A stretch of DNA of 64,000 bases from Hebobacterum sp964559435 (GTDB lineage: Bacteria > Armatimonadota > Hebobacteria > Hebobacterales > Hebobacteraceae). The stretch is from positions 1-64,000 of the forward strand of contig CAZLHI010000010.1 of NCBI GenBank assembly GCA_964559435.1, written 5' to 3'. The stretch's first letter is position 1, and each line of letters starts with the position of its first letter. Below the pieces are notes generated by a model. It did not search any database and was not told the DNA's origin. It saw only the letters and a program-made list of their open reading frames with translations. Positions 41,583 to 50,121 of the stretch are shown here, one piece after another. The position numbers were made by a program, and so were the translations under genes.

Positions 41583-41875
41583 GTCTCTCGTCCGAGATAC
41601 AGTGAACTAGGCGCGGCTCGCGGCCGTGGGGCGCTGGCTGACACTGCAATCAGTGTTCCCGCTCTCGGGAGTAACGATTCGTCGGCCGGGCCGCATGGTC
41701 CTGCGCTGACGGGGCTGTCAGCCGCGGGCCTTGCCGGCCGGCCCGGCCCGTGGGCGCGGATATGGCATGTGGTCAGGCTGCCGGCACCGGCCGGAGGCCG
41801 ACTATGTGTCCTTTACACTCAGCGGCCGGTAGGGTAGACTCTAGGCCGAGGCTGGATGAGGGCAGGCAGGGATAG
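41583..41875. other. Divergent intergenic region with a promoter for the sulfatase-like gene
   Basis: 293 bases. On the plus strand TTTACA (41812-41817), a 17-base spacer and TAGACT (41835-41840) fit a sigma-70 promoter about 35 bases before the 41876 start. No comparable element was found for the minus-strand gene. Confidence 0.55.
41812..41840 (+). promoter_or_regulatory. Promoter of the sulfatase-like gene pair
   Basis: TTTACA, 17 bases, TAGACT, the only good match in this gap. The two sulfatase-like genes downstream are separated by only 64 bases and are probably one transcript. Confidence 0.6.
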
Positions 41876-43342
41876 ATGAGGCGCCTGTTGTGGTTGTTGG
41901 CCGGACTCGTACTTGTGGCCGCACTCTATAGCGGCCTGCGGTACGGGCTATCCGGTCGATTCCGGCCGGCTGAGCTTACGCCGGGAGGACCGGTCGTCGA
42001 TTCCCTTCGGGAGAGCGTGCGTGACGCCAACGTCGTCCTCCTCATCATCGACGCGGCCCGCGCCGACCACGTGGGATGCTATGGCTATCCCCGCGAGACG
42101 ACCCCCAACATCGACCGACTGGCGGAATCCTCGGTCTTGTTTGAATGGCACTTCTCTCAGACCACGGAGACGAAGAGCTCCACGGCCTGCTTGCTCACCT
42201 CGCAGTACTGCGACACCAACTTGGCCGACGGCCCCCGGGCCTTCATTCCGGGAACCTTCACGATGGGGGGCGGACTCGAAGCGGCCGGGCTGCGCACCGT
42301 GTTGGTCAGCTCGAATCTAAAGGCCTGCCCGCTCTATGGGATCGGGAACGATTTCCAGGGCTCGGTGTGGGACCGCGATCTCGAAGCGCTGGTCGAGGAG
42401 GGTGAGAGGAACTTCTATCCCACAGTCGCGATCCGCGCATTGCGAGACTGGCTCGACCAAAACGGCGATTCGCGGTTTTTCGCATACCTTCATTTCATGC
42501 CGCCGCACTATCCGTACGACCAGCCACAGGAGTACACGAAGTTGTTCGAGGGGCTTGAGCCGGTCGCCTTCGAACCCGTCGATGTGCTCTTTCCAGAGCG
42601 AGTGCCGCGGCCGGTGCCGGAGCCCCCGCCGCTCCCCGACTGGATCAATCTCTACGATGCGAACCTCCGCTGGGCCGACTGGACGGTGGGGCAGGTCGAG
42701 GCGATCCTGCGCCACCACGGCCTGCTCGAAAACACTCTCCTCATCGTCACCTCAGATCACGGCGAAGGGTTCGGCGAGCACGGCCACAGCTGGCACGGCC
42801 GGTCTGTGCACGACGAGGAGTGTCATATCCCCCTTCTCATCAAGTTCCCCGGCGATCAACTCGCCGGCGCCAGGATACCGGCGCTGACCCAGTCCATCGA
42901 TCTGCTCCCGACGATCTTCGACCTTCTTGGAGCGCAGTACCCGTCAACCGGCATCCAGGGGAAGACGCTGCTGCCGCTGATGGCGGGCGACTGCGAATCG
43001 ATCAACGATTACATTTACTGCCGGGCGGGTGGGCGCCCCGCCAAGTACCTGGTCCGGAACAGGGAGTATGCCCTCCTACTCTACTCCAACGGGGAATGGC
43101 GGGCCCTGTACGACCTGGAGAACGACCCTGGCCAGCGTCGAAACGCCTTCACGGCCAAGCGGGGCGTTGCCGAGGAGATGGTCGAGGTCTTCCGCCGCTT
43201 CGCCGAACGGCAGCGTCGCCCGCCGCGGGACTTCCTGGATCCCGACGCCGTGATGCCGCGCCTTCCGGACGTGCCCGAGATCGAGATGTCGCCGGAGGAT
43301 CGGGAGCGCATCCGGCGGATTGCTGACCTCGGCTATCTCTAG
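41876..43342 (+). CDS. Membrane-anchored sulfatase-like hydrolase (Thr nucleophile site), LGYL tail
   Basis: 488 residues. A membrane anchor covers about 4-24. The catalytic domain reads LLIIDAARADHVGCYGYPRETTPNIDRL, then TKSSTACLLTSQYCDT, in which the usual Cys/Ser of C/S-x-P-x-R is Thr. YLHFMPPHYPYDQP, TSDHGEGFGEHGHSWHG and PLLIKFPG follow. The final 60 residues contain RRFAERQRRPPRDFLDPDA and end in IRRIADLGYL. It is a paralogue of 2356-3822 (same length) and 43407-44909. Formylglycine-dependent sulfatase activity is unlikely; a phospho-transfer or hydrolase function is more probable. Confidence 0.85.
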   Translation: MRRLLWLLAGLVLVAALYSGLRYGLSGRFRPAELTPGGPVVDSLRESVRDANVVLLIIDAARADHVGCYGYPRETTPNIDRLAESSVLFEWHFSQTTETKSSTACLLTSQYCDTNLADGPRAFIPGTFTMGGGLEAAGLRTVLVSSNLKACPLYGIGNDFQGSVWDRDLEALVEEGERNFYPTVAIRALRDWLDQNGDSRFFAYLHFMPPHYPYDQPQEYTKLFEGLEPVAFEPVDVLFPERVPRPVPEPPPLPDWINLYDANLRWADWTVGQVEAILRHHGLLENTLLIVTSDHGEGFGEHGHSWHGRSVHDEECHIPLLIKFPGDQLAGARIPALTQSIDLLPTIFDLLGAQYPSTGIQGKTLLPLMAGDCESINDYIYCRAGGRPAKYLVRNREYALLLYSNGEWRALYDLENDPGQRRNAFTAKRGVAEEMVEVFRRFAERQRRPPRDFLDPDAVMPRLPDVPEIEMSPEDRERIRRIADLGYL

Positions 43343-43406
43343 CCCGGTTAGTTGTGCGCGGCGGGCGCTCTCGTCGCGCTTCTGCTCGAAGCCCGAGTCT
43401 GCAGCT

Positions 43407-44909
43407 GTGTACACATTCACTCAGGGACGGTCCAGAGGTCGGAGTTGGCGTTGGCTGCTCGTGGCAGTGTCAGCCGTCGCGGTCGCGGTTGCCGTGATCG
43501 CCTGGCGGCACGGGGATGGACTTGAGGTAGCCAATCCCGCGCCGTTCACGCCCAACGGGCCCGACGTGAGCGCGCTAAGAGAGGCCGGCGGCGGCGCGAA
43601 TCTGGTCATCTGCGTCATCGATGCGGCACGCGCGGATCACCTCGGCTGCTACGGATATCCGCGGGACACGACGCCCAACATCGACCGGATCGCCAGGGAG
43701 TCTCTTCTCTTCAGGCACCACTTCGCTCAACACGCTTCAACCAAGCCTTCGACAGCCTCGCTGTTCACTTCACAGCATGCCGATACCCACCTCGCCTATC
43801 AGAACCGTCCGCTGCCGGAGGGCACCTTCACGCTGGCCGAGGGCCTGGAGGCCGCTGGCTTCGCAACTGTCATGTTCAGCTCAAACCCGAACGCCGCGCC
43901 GGCAACCGGGCTCGGGCTGGACTTCCAGGAGGTCTACGATCAGACGCATGTCGAGCCCTTGGTGGACGGCTGGGAGGAATTCACACTGCCTCAGCCGCTT
44001 CTTTCCCTGATCGGGTCTTGGCTGGAGAAGAACGCGCGCCGGCGATTCTTCGCCTACGTTCACTTCGACCCGCCGCACCAGCCGTACTTGCAGCCGGAGT
44101 GGATGACGGAGATGTTCGCAGGCCAGCAGCCGCCGGGTTTCGAGCCAGGTGGCTTTGAGTTCCCCGTCGGAGACAAAGAGCTGCTGGCCAAGTCCCTCCA
44201 CCCGTCTCTGCCGGAGTGGGTCAACCTCTACGACGCCAATCTGAGGTTCGCCGATTGGGCGGTCGGCGAACTCGTGCGTCTTCTACGGGAGGCCGGTGTC
44301 TTCGATGAGACAGTTCTGGTGGTCACCTCCGACCACGGGGAGGCCTTCGGCGAGCACGGCTATCTGTGGCACGAGCGGGGAGTCTACGATGAGCTGCTTC
44401 ACGTGCCACTGCTGATCAGGCTCCCCGGCGGCGCGGGAGCCCATGAGATAACCGGCCTCACACAGGCCATTGACCTGCTGCCGACCGCATTCGATTTGTT
44501 CGAAGTGCCGTATCCGGGCGACGAAACCCAGGGGACGTCGCTCTTGCCCCTGATGGCTGGCACTGACGAAAAGGGACACGAGCACATCATCGCTCGGTCC
44601 GACGGACAGCCCCCGAGCTATCTCGTCCGGGGCGAAGACTGGGCGCTGATTCTGTATGGCAACGGGGAGTGGCGCTCTCTCTACAACCTGCGATCAGATC
44701 CGGACCAGCGCCACAACGTGCTGGAGGACCACCCCATGCTCGCCGAGGAAATGCTGGCCGTGTTTCGCGGATTCGCGGCCGCGCAGCGGCGGCCGCCCTT
44801 CGAGTTCCTGGACCCTGCCGTCGAGCCGCTGCCGGTCCCAGAGGAGGGGGAGGTCGAGCTTTCGCCCGAAGTCCAGAGGCAGTTGCGCGCGCTTGGGTAC
44901 GTCAAATAG
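43407..44909 (+). CDS. Membrane-anchored sulfatase-like hydrolase (Thr nucleophile site), LGYV tail
   Basis: 500 residues if the GTG at 43407 is used; no good ribosome site was found, and the frame is open further upstream. The anchor follows at about 12-34 (WRWLLVAVSAVAVAVAV). The domain matches its neighbour: ICVIDAARADHLGCYGYPRD, TKPSTASLFTSQHADT (Thr where sulfatases have Cys/Ser), YVHFDPPHQPY, TSDHGEAFGEHGYLWHE and LLIRLPGG. It ends RQLRALGYVK. Its stop region overlaps the end of the convergent membrane protein by eight bases. Confidence 0.8.
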   Translation: MYTFTQGRSRGRSWRWLLVAVSAVAVAVAVIAWRHGDGLEVANPAPFTPNGPDVSALREAGGGANLVICVIDAARADHLGCYGYPRDTTPNIDRIARESLLFRHHFAQHASTKPSTASLFTSQHADTHLAYQNRPLPEGTFTLAEGLEAAGFATVMFSSNPNAAPATGLGLDFQEVYDQTHVEPLVDGWEEFTLPQPLLSLIGSWLEKNARRRFFAYVHFDPPHQPYLQPEWMTEMFAGQQPPGFEPGGFEFPVGDKELLAKSLHPSLPEWVNLYDANLRFADWAVGELVRLLREAGVFDETVLVVTSDHGEAFGEHGYLWHERGVYDELLHVPLLIRLPGGAGAHEITGLTQAIDLLPTAFDLFEVPYPGDETQGTSLLPLMAGTDEKGHEHIIARSDGQPPSYLVRGEDWALILYGNGEWRSLYNLRSDPDQRHNVLEDHPMLAEEMLAVFRGFAAAQRRPPFEFLDPAVEPLPVPEEGEVELSPEVQRQLRALGYVK

Positions 44910-46533
44910 GCCCCGGCGCGGCCGGCTTGCCCCCGAGCTGAAAGACCGCGATTCCGCCTTCCTCAAACTGGAGGACGAAGCGCGGATCGGACGCTGCGTA
45001 CTGATGGAGCAGTCGGACCCGTCCCTTTTCCAGCACGAGATAGGAAGCGTCGAAGTCGCGCCTCAGGACCGTGTACGTGTCCTCGCCGAAGGGCTCGGCG
45101 CAGGCTGGCGTGCCACAGGTGTACTCCCCAAATCCGCCGGTGTAGAGATGATGCGCCTTCCAGTAGAGTTCCTGGTCGTAGGCGTATTGGAAGATGGGGT
45201 CCATTCCGCCGATATATCTGTTCTGTGTGTTCCAGAAGAACAAGTCGGGGAACAGGTCCCAGTGTGAGTGAAAGACGATCTCGCCCGGCGCGGAGTTCTC
45301 CTGCAGCCACTCGGCGGCCGCTTTGAAGCGATAGGGCGAATAGCCGAGCTTGGGCATGCGGGTCGCATGCTCCTCACCTCCCCGCCACAGCATGAAGACG
45401 ACGAATATGCCGGCCAGCGCAACCACGATGGCCAACTGCCTCGGAGCCGAGAAACGCGTCTGGACGGCTGCCCCAGGCCGAAGGACGAACGTAAAGAGCG
45501 CCGCCAAGAAGGCAACCGAGAAGATAGTCCACAGGTCTACGGCTCTGATCGAGAACTCCATCATCATGACGAATGCCGTGCAGGACAGCGCAAGGGTCGT
45601 CCAGAGGAAGGTGCGCCGCCGCGGCGCGAGATCGGCTCGATGGGCGAGCGCCGCAACAAATGCAATGACGGCGGCGCCCAGCAACATGACGGCCGGCGCG
45701 AAGTGGCGGATGAAGTCACCGGGATAACGCTGCATCGACTCCACCCCGCTGAGGAGATCGCCGCCGAATAAAAGGGCGACTCCCTTCTGTTTCTCGAGCG
45801 CGAGCTGCACGATTTGCACGTAGGCGATCTTCGCTGCGCCGATGGGGTTGGGGCGGAGAAGCCAACCCGCCGCGCCTCCGAACGCGGCCGCCAAGGCCTC
45901 GCGCCAAAGCGCGGCTCCTTCGGTCCGCCACTTGACGAATACACTCACCGCGACTATCAGCGGGATGACCCAGAAGAACCCCAGGTGCAGCCATGTGATC
46001 GCGAAGCTCGCGAGGCCGACGCCCCAAATACTGCCGCCTACCGCGCTCGACATGAGGAGCGCGGCAAATCCCAGTGAGACTACGTGGGGCCTCGTCATCA
46101 GCAGGCGGTAGAGCGAGAAGGGCACAAAACCCAGCACGAGCAGGGGCCAGAGGAATGGCAGGCTCATCCCGCTGCGCCGCATGGCGAGGTAGAAGAGGAT
46201 GAGCAGCGCGGTCAGGTCAAAGACGCCGGCCAACTTGACGCCCCGCACAGGGTCCTCGGTCCGCGCGAAGGGAGTCAGAAGCAAATGAAATCCGTACCAA
46301 ATGTCCGAGCGGAACTTGCTGATTGCCGAGTAGGCCGTCCAGGGGAACTCCGCCATGAGAGGGCCGCGCTCGAGATAGAGCGCGGCGTGCCGGTAGTGAT
46401 AGAGCGAGTCCCGGTCCGGTATGTTGGGAAGGCTGAGATGAAGGTAGGCCGCCAGTGCGACCGCGACGACCGAGAAGAGCGCGAAGGCGGCGATGCGGCG
46501 GAGCTTCTCCTGCTTAGGCGCGGCGAGGGCCAA
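44902..46533 (-). CDS. Multi-pass membrane protein, glycosyltransferase-C-like
   Basis: 543 residues with about eleven to twelve membrane helices in the first 390. The first loop has SLPNIPDRDSLYHYRHAA, resembling the Asp-containing loop 1 of GT-C polyprenyl-phosphate glycosyltransferases. A soluble C-terminal domain of about 150 residues contains HSHWDLFPDLFFWN and YLVLEKGRVRLLHQY. A role in attaching sugars to envelope lipids or glycans is likely by analogy, but no family is recognised firmly. It overlaps the sulfatase-like gene tail to tail and follows the cupin gene by nine bases. Confidence 0.65.
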   Translation of the reverse strand: MALAAPKQEKLRRIAAFALFSVVAVALAAYLHLSLPNIPDRDSLYHYRHAALYLERGPLMAEFPWTAYSAISKFRSDIWYGFHLLLTPFARTEDPVRGVKLAGVFDLTALLILFYLAMRRSGMSLPFLWPLLVLGFVPFSLYRLLMTRPHVVSLGFAALLMSSAVGGSIWGVGLASFAITWLHLGFFWVIPLIVAVSVFVKWRTEGAALWREALAAAFGGAAGWLLRPNPIGAAKIAYVQIVQLALEKQKGVALLFGGDLLSGVESMQRYPGDFIRHFAPAVMLLGAAVIAFVAALAHRADLAPRRRTFLWTTLALSCTAFVMMMEFSIRAVDLWTIFSVAFLAALFTFVLRPGAAVQTRFSAPRQLAIVVALAGIFVVFMLWRGGEEHATRMPKLGYSPYRFKAAAEWLQENSAPGEIVFHSHWDLFPDLFFWNTQNRYIGGMDPIFQYAYDQELYWKAHHLYTGGFGEYTCGTPACAEPFGEDTYTVLRRDFDASYLVLEKGRVRLLHQYAASDPRFVLQFEEGGIAVFQLGGKPAAPGPI

Positions 46534-46542
46534 AGGGCGGCC

Positions 46543-46890
46543 TCATTCTTCGGGAGGCAGAGGAATCATGCACAGGAATCTCGCAGTGCTCTCCCCCAGG
46601 TTGCGGAACTGGTGGTTCTCTCCCGGCATCACGAGTACTGCATCGCCCCGAGCGACCGGCCTCGGGCCCGAATCTGTGAGGACCTCGGCCGTCCCCTCCA
46701 GGATGTAGACCTCGTGTTCCCACGGGTGCTGATGGAAAGGCGTACTGCCACCCGGGTCCACCTGGAAGACTCTCATGGCGAAGTTGGGCGCACCTTCCGG
46801 GCGAGAGATGAGCCATTGCACTGTTGCGCCCTTCGCTCCCTCTTCGTCCACGGGCTGAGGTGCCACCTCACCGGAACGAACCACCTTCAC
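46543..46890 (-). CDS. Cupin-domain protein
   Basis: 115 residues from GTG 46890, with AGGAGG eight bases upstream; a longer frame lacks a ribosome site. The double-stranded beta-helix reads RVFQVDPGGSTPFHQHPWEHEVYILEGTAEV, then PVARGDAVLVMPGENHQFRN. Metal ligands are HQH, the Glu of HEV, and the late His. It is a single-domain metal-binding cupin of the type found in sugar isomerases, dioxygenases and ligand sensors. Next to the membrane glycosyltransferase-like gene, but the specific role cannot be told. Confidence 0.85.
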   Translation of the reverse strand: MKVVRSGEVAPQPVDEEGAKGATVQWLISRPEGAPNFAMRVFQVDPGGSTPFHQHPWEHEVYILEGTAEVLTDSGPRPVARGDAVLVMPGENHQFRNLGESTARFLCMIPLPPEE

Positions 46891-46924
46891 GAGTACCACC
46901 TCCTGGGCAGAAGCTGTGCGGCTC

Positions 46925-47680
46925 CTAAAGGCCGAGCCACTCGACGGCATTATCGTGGTAGACCTTCTCCTGCACCTCGGCCGGAATCTCCAGAGCGTTC
47001 ATGAAGTTGCGATAGAACTCCATCGTGTCATCGGGGTTGTCGGACCCGAAGACGAGCTTGCCGACCAGCTCGAGGCTCACCTTCGGCTCCTGCCCGGTTT
47101 CATTCCGGTCCACCCGGTCGAACAGCCATCTGAACCACGAGGCCGGGTAGTTGCGGATGGTGCCACCGGACATGTCATACCAGATGTTGGGGCAGTACTC
47201 CATGGCGGCCACGGCCTCCATGGGCCACTGATTGCCCAGGTGTGCGCCGACCATCCGAAGCTGCGGGAAGTAGGTCGCGATTGTGATCAGATGGTTCGGG
47301 TGCAAGTTGTCCTGCGGCACGCCGCGGCCGCCCTCGAAGGAGAGGAATCCCGTGTGCAGCAGCACCGGCATGCCCAGATCCTGTGCTCGTTCGTAGACGG
47401 CGAAGTAGGATTCATGTGAGTAGGGCCGCTGAGGCCCAATCAGCTTCAGCCCGACGAAGCCTTGCTCCCGGGCGCGTGCGACGACATCGGGCCCTTCGGC
47501 ATCCAGCTTCAGGTGGTAGAAAGGGACGATGTAGTCCGGATAGCGCTTGGCGAGGCTTAGCACCTCTTCGTTCTGAAAGCTCATACAGACTTCAACGTAC
47601 CCCAGCGAATCCCAGAGCGCGCGCTTCCGCTCGATCTCGTCGGGGCCGTGGAAGTGAGCGTGGCAGTTGATGACTCGCAC
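46925..47680 (-). CDS. Amidohydrolase-2 family metal-dependent hydrolase
   Basis: 251 residues from GTG 47680, with GGAGG six bases upstream; the longer frame from 47776 lacks a good site. The TIM-barrel metal motifs are VINCHAHFHG (strand 1 His-x-His), LLHTGF (His, strand 5), VGAHLGNQWP (His) and VFGSDNPDD (Asp). This order matches PF04909 members such as ACMSD-like decarboxylases and lactonases. Substrate unknown. Same strand as, and 35 bases upstream of, the cupin gene. Confidence 0.85.
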   Translation of the reverse strand: MRVINCHAHFHGPDEIERKRALWDSLGYVEVCMSFQNEEVLSLAKRYPDYIVPFYHLKLDAEGPDVVARAREQGFVGLKLIGPQRPYSHESYFAVYERAQDLGMPVLLHTGFLSFEGGRGVPQDNLHPNHLITIATYFPQLRMVGAHLGNQWPMEAVAAMEYCPNIWYDMSGGTIRNYPASWFRWLFDRVDRNETGQEPKVSLELVGKLVFGSDNPDDTMEFYRNFMNALEIPAEVQEKVYHDNAVEWLGL

Positions 47681-47787
47681 CGAATCCTCCAGAGGCGCCG
47701 GGGGGCCGCTTCCCTTTCGGTCGACATTCGGGGATCGGGCGCGGAGCACCTGCTGGAGCCGGGGAGTGAGGGGCACAGGGCGGGGAT

Positions 47788-48522
47788 TCAGGCCTCAAGC
47801 CGGCGCAGCAACGGCTTGATTTGAACGCGTGCCTTCTCCAGGTTCTGCTCCCAGCGGTCGCTGTCCCCCGCAGCGTAGCCTTCACAGGCATAGGCGATGC
47901 AGAGCAGTGCGTCCTGAAAGAGGTCGTGCGGCTCCATCCAGCGCGCCGGCGGCACTAGATCGTCGAATCGCACGAAGAGGTTGCGTGCGCGCTTCGCAAG
48001 CAGCTCCAGGGCGGCGCGCTCCTTCTCCGCGGGTATCCCGTTAGGCGACGGCAACGACTCGACCTTGCTCCACATGCCGCGGAAGCGCTTCATCACTGCT
48101 GCCATCTCTTCCCGATAGCGGCGGCGGGCCCGGACTTCCTCCAGTACTTCCGTCAGCGACTCCCTGATGGCGCCCGCCAGTGCCTCCGCCAGCTCGTCAA
48201 TACGGGCGCGAACATCAACGCCGGGCCGCACGAGGCCCTTGCGAGCGAGCACCTCCGGAGTGAAGACCGTCGCCGAGGGACGCGCTCCGCAGTCGCGGAG
48301 AGCATCCGAAGCCTTGCACGCGCTGGAGGCGTCGACGGCGAGGACGAACTGCCTGGGGCCCTTCGGGCAGTCGGATGGCGCCGCCACGGCGACCTCGGGC
48401 GTCTCGGCCGCAACGAGATCGACCGCGCGCCGCGCAATGGGGCAGCCCGCGCTGCCAGCGTCTATGCAAGGGACGAGGATGACTGCGGCCTGATCCGCCT
48501 GCTCGTCAGTGTTGCCGGACAA
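47788..48522 (-). CDS. DGC-like cysteine protein with an added C-terminal helical domain
   Basis: 244 residues from TTG 48522 (GGGGAGAAGG upstream). Residues 1-115 match the putative zinc-binding DGC type: VILVPCIDAGSAGCPIARRA, APSDCPKGPRQFVLAVD, ACKASDALRDCGARPS, with about five Cys. The remaining 125 residues are helical and charged (RRRYREEMAAVMKRFRGMW) and carry no known motif. It joins two further DGC-like proteins, an aquaglyceroporin and an outer-membrane-like protein on the same strand, so all six probably belong to one MerR-regulated locus. Confidence 0.55.
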   Translation of the reverse strand: MSGNTDEQADQAAVILVPCIDAGSAGCPIARRAVDLVAAETPEVAVAAPSDCPKGPRQFVLAVDASSACKASDALRDCGARPSATVFTPEVLARKGLVRPGVDVRARIDELAEALAGAIRESLTEVLEEVRARRRYREEMAAVMKRFRGMWSKVESLPSPNGIPAEKERAALELLAKRARNLFVRFDDLVPPARWMEPHDLFQDALLCIAYACEGYAAGDSDRWEQNLEKARVQIKPLLRRLEA

Positions 48523-48567
48523 ATACCTTCTCCCCTCGTGTCAGCCGCGGATTCTGCTGCCCGGGCT

Positions 48568-49236
48568 TCAGCTCCTCTGCCCAGGCACGACGAAGTCGAG
48601 CTTCAGGATGATCTCGGTCGCTGCCTCCTCCGCAGTCGGAAAGGAAGCCCAAGCCTCGATGAGCCATCGGGGACTGAGCGCAGTGAGGAAGCCGAGGCCG
48701 GCGATGGATTCCTCTCCGTCTTCGACCTGAATCCAGTCGGCCCGCACCGTAACCCCCCCGCCAATTGGGCCATCCACACCAAAGAACCACGCGTTGTTGT
48801 CGGCCTGCGCGCTGTAACCAAGATGGCCCCTGAGGCGGCCTGGCGGAGAGGAGACGACGGCGTATGGAAACACCTCTCCGTTGCGGTCGGTGTGGCCGGA
48901 GATGTTGGCCGCGCCGAACGCAAGGCCGACCTCGTTGGGGAGGCGCAGGCGGTACTTGAGCTGGAGCGCTGGCCCCGTGCTTGAGGCAGGGCCGGCGAAG
49001 GCATCATCGAGCCCGAGCTCCCAGTTGTCGGCAGGGCCGTACTTGAGGCCGGCGAACCAGGTGGGATACCGCCCCTCGCCAAACTGAGAGAACCCCTGAA
49101 GCACGAGAAGGCGGGTGTCCACGACGTCGGCAGTCGGGATGTTGTTGAGGCCGGTCGGCGTCGCTGAGCCGGGGGCCGCCAGCAAGGCTACCAGTACAGC
49201 AGCAGACGCCGCGGAGCCGAGGGCTGAGCTACACAT
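48568..49236 (-). CDS. Outer-membrane beta-barrel-like protein
   Basis: 222 residues; the ATG at 49236 follows GGAGGTGG, and its start overlaps the aquaporin stop by eight bases. The signal peptide ends around S-A-T (residue 26). The rest is a run of alternating polar/hydrophobic strands (YPTWFAGLKYGPADNWELGL, WFFGVDGPIGGGVTVRADW, WLIEAWASF), as in porin-like barrels. It ends in KLDFVVPGQRS, not in a typical Phe/Trp. Its pairing with an aquaglyceroporin suggests an uptake pathway across both membranes. Confidence 0.65.
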   Translation of the reverse strand: MCSSALGSAASAAVLVALLAAPGSATPTGLNNIPTADVVDTRLLVLQGFSQFGEGRYPTWFAGLKYGPADNWELGLDDAFAGPASSTGPALQLKYRLRLPNEVGLAFGAANISGHTDRNGEVFPYAVVSSPPGRLRGHLGYSAQADNNAWFFGVDGPIGGGVTVRADWIQVEDGEESIAGLGFLTALSPRWLIEAWASFPTAEEAATEIILKLDFVVPGQRS

Positions 49237-50089
49237 TGACGGCCACCTCCGTGGTCTCGATATCGACGCCGACGGCCTGCGGCAGGTAGCGTCGGACCAT
49301 CATCTGGTATACCCCGGCGCCGAAGACCGCTCCGATCACGGGCGAGAGAATGTAGACGGTGAAGAAACCGCCGCGCGGGCCCGGAATCGCAATATCCCCC
49401 CAGCCGAAGCAGAAGGCGACGAGGCGAGGGCCGAAGTCGCGGGCGGGGTTCAGGCCGGCCTGTGTGAGCGGGGCGACGATGGAGATGATGATTGACACCG
49501 TGAGGCCGATGAACAGCGGGGCCATGAACCGCGTCGACTCGCTGTTGCGGGGCTCTGTCAGCGAGAAGACGAAGCAGGCGAGGAACGCGGTGCCGATGGC
49601 CTCGGCCAACATGGCCGTGAGGTGGGAGACCTGTGCGAGGGCCTCCGGGGTGGTGCCGAACACGGCCGGGTTCGGGAAGTACTCGCCGAACACCATGGCC
49701 GAGAGCTGGCTGCCGGCCTGCCCCCGTACGATGTTGTGTGATGCCTCGAAGGCCGGGATGACACCGTGGAACAGCCCGTAGAGGATGAGCGAGCCGGAGA
49801 AGGCTCCCGCCAACTGCGCCAGGATGTAGGGCGCGATCTTGGCCCTGGGAAAGCCGCGCCAGGCCGCCATCGCGACCGTGATGGCGGGGTTGATGTGGCA
49901 TCCGCTCACAGCGCCGGTGGTGTAGATGGCGAGGGCGATGCCCACACCCCACACCACGGCGACCTGCCACAGGCCAGCCTGCGCGCCGGTGAGCACGGCG
50001 GCATTGACGGCGCCCACCCCGAAGAACACAAGTATGAGGGTGCCGAGGTACTCACTGAAACACTGCCCGAGAAGACTCGCTTTTCTCAC
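49229..50089 (-). CDS. MIP-family aquaglyceroporin (GlpF type)
   Basis: 286 residues from GTG 50089, with AGGAGGGG upstream. Six membrane helices and the two half-helices with NPA motifs: GCHINPAITVAMA and AGLNPARDFGPRLVAF. Asp after the second NPAR marks the glycerol-conducting GlpF branch over water-only aquaporins. No glycerol kinase is nearby. In a locus with cysteine proteins and a redox MerR regulator, arsenite or a similar small uncharged metalloid is a plausible substrate. Confidence 0.93.
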   Translation of the reverse strand: MRKASLLGQCFSEYLGTLILVFFGVGAVNAAVLTGAQAGLWQVAVVWGVGIALAIYTTGAVSGCHINPAITVAMAAWRGFPRAKIAPYILAQLAGAFSGSLILYGLFHGVIPAFEASHNIVRGQAGSQLSAMVFGEYFPNPAVFGTTPEALAQVSHLTAMLAEAIGTAFLACFVFSLTEPRNSESTRFMAPLFIGLTVSIIISIVAPLTQAGLNPARDFGPRLVAFCFGWGDIAIPGPRGGFFTVYILSPVIGAVFGAGVYQMMVRRYLPQAVGVDIETTEVAVNV

Positions 50090-50121
50090 GGTCGACCCCT
50101 CCTGGCTCTCGCCGCCTGCCG

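Noticed and set aside
41814..41820. TACACTC half-sites of the RHH operator at 41814-41820 and 53947-53953
   Set aside because: A 7-base word is expected several times by chance in 64 kb, and the matching GAGTGTA arm is absent at both places.
43400..43410. An upstream start for the second sulfatase-like gene
   Set aside because: The extra residues before GTG 43407 (Ser/Cys/Arg-rich) lie before the membrane anchor and match no homologue; GTG is preferred despite the weak ribosome site.
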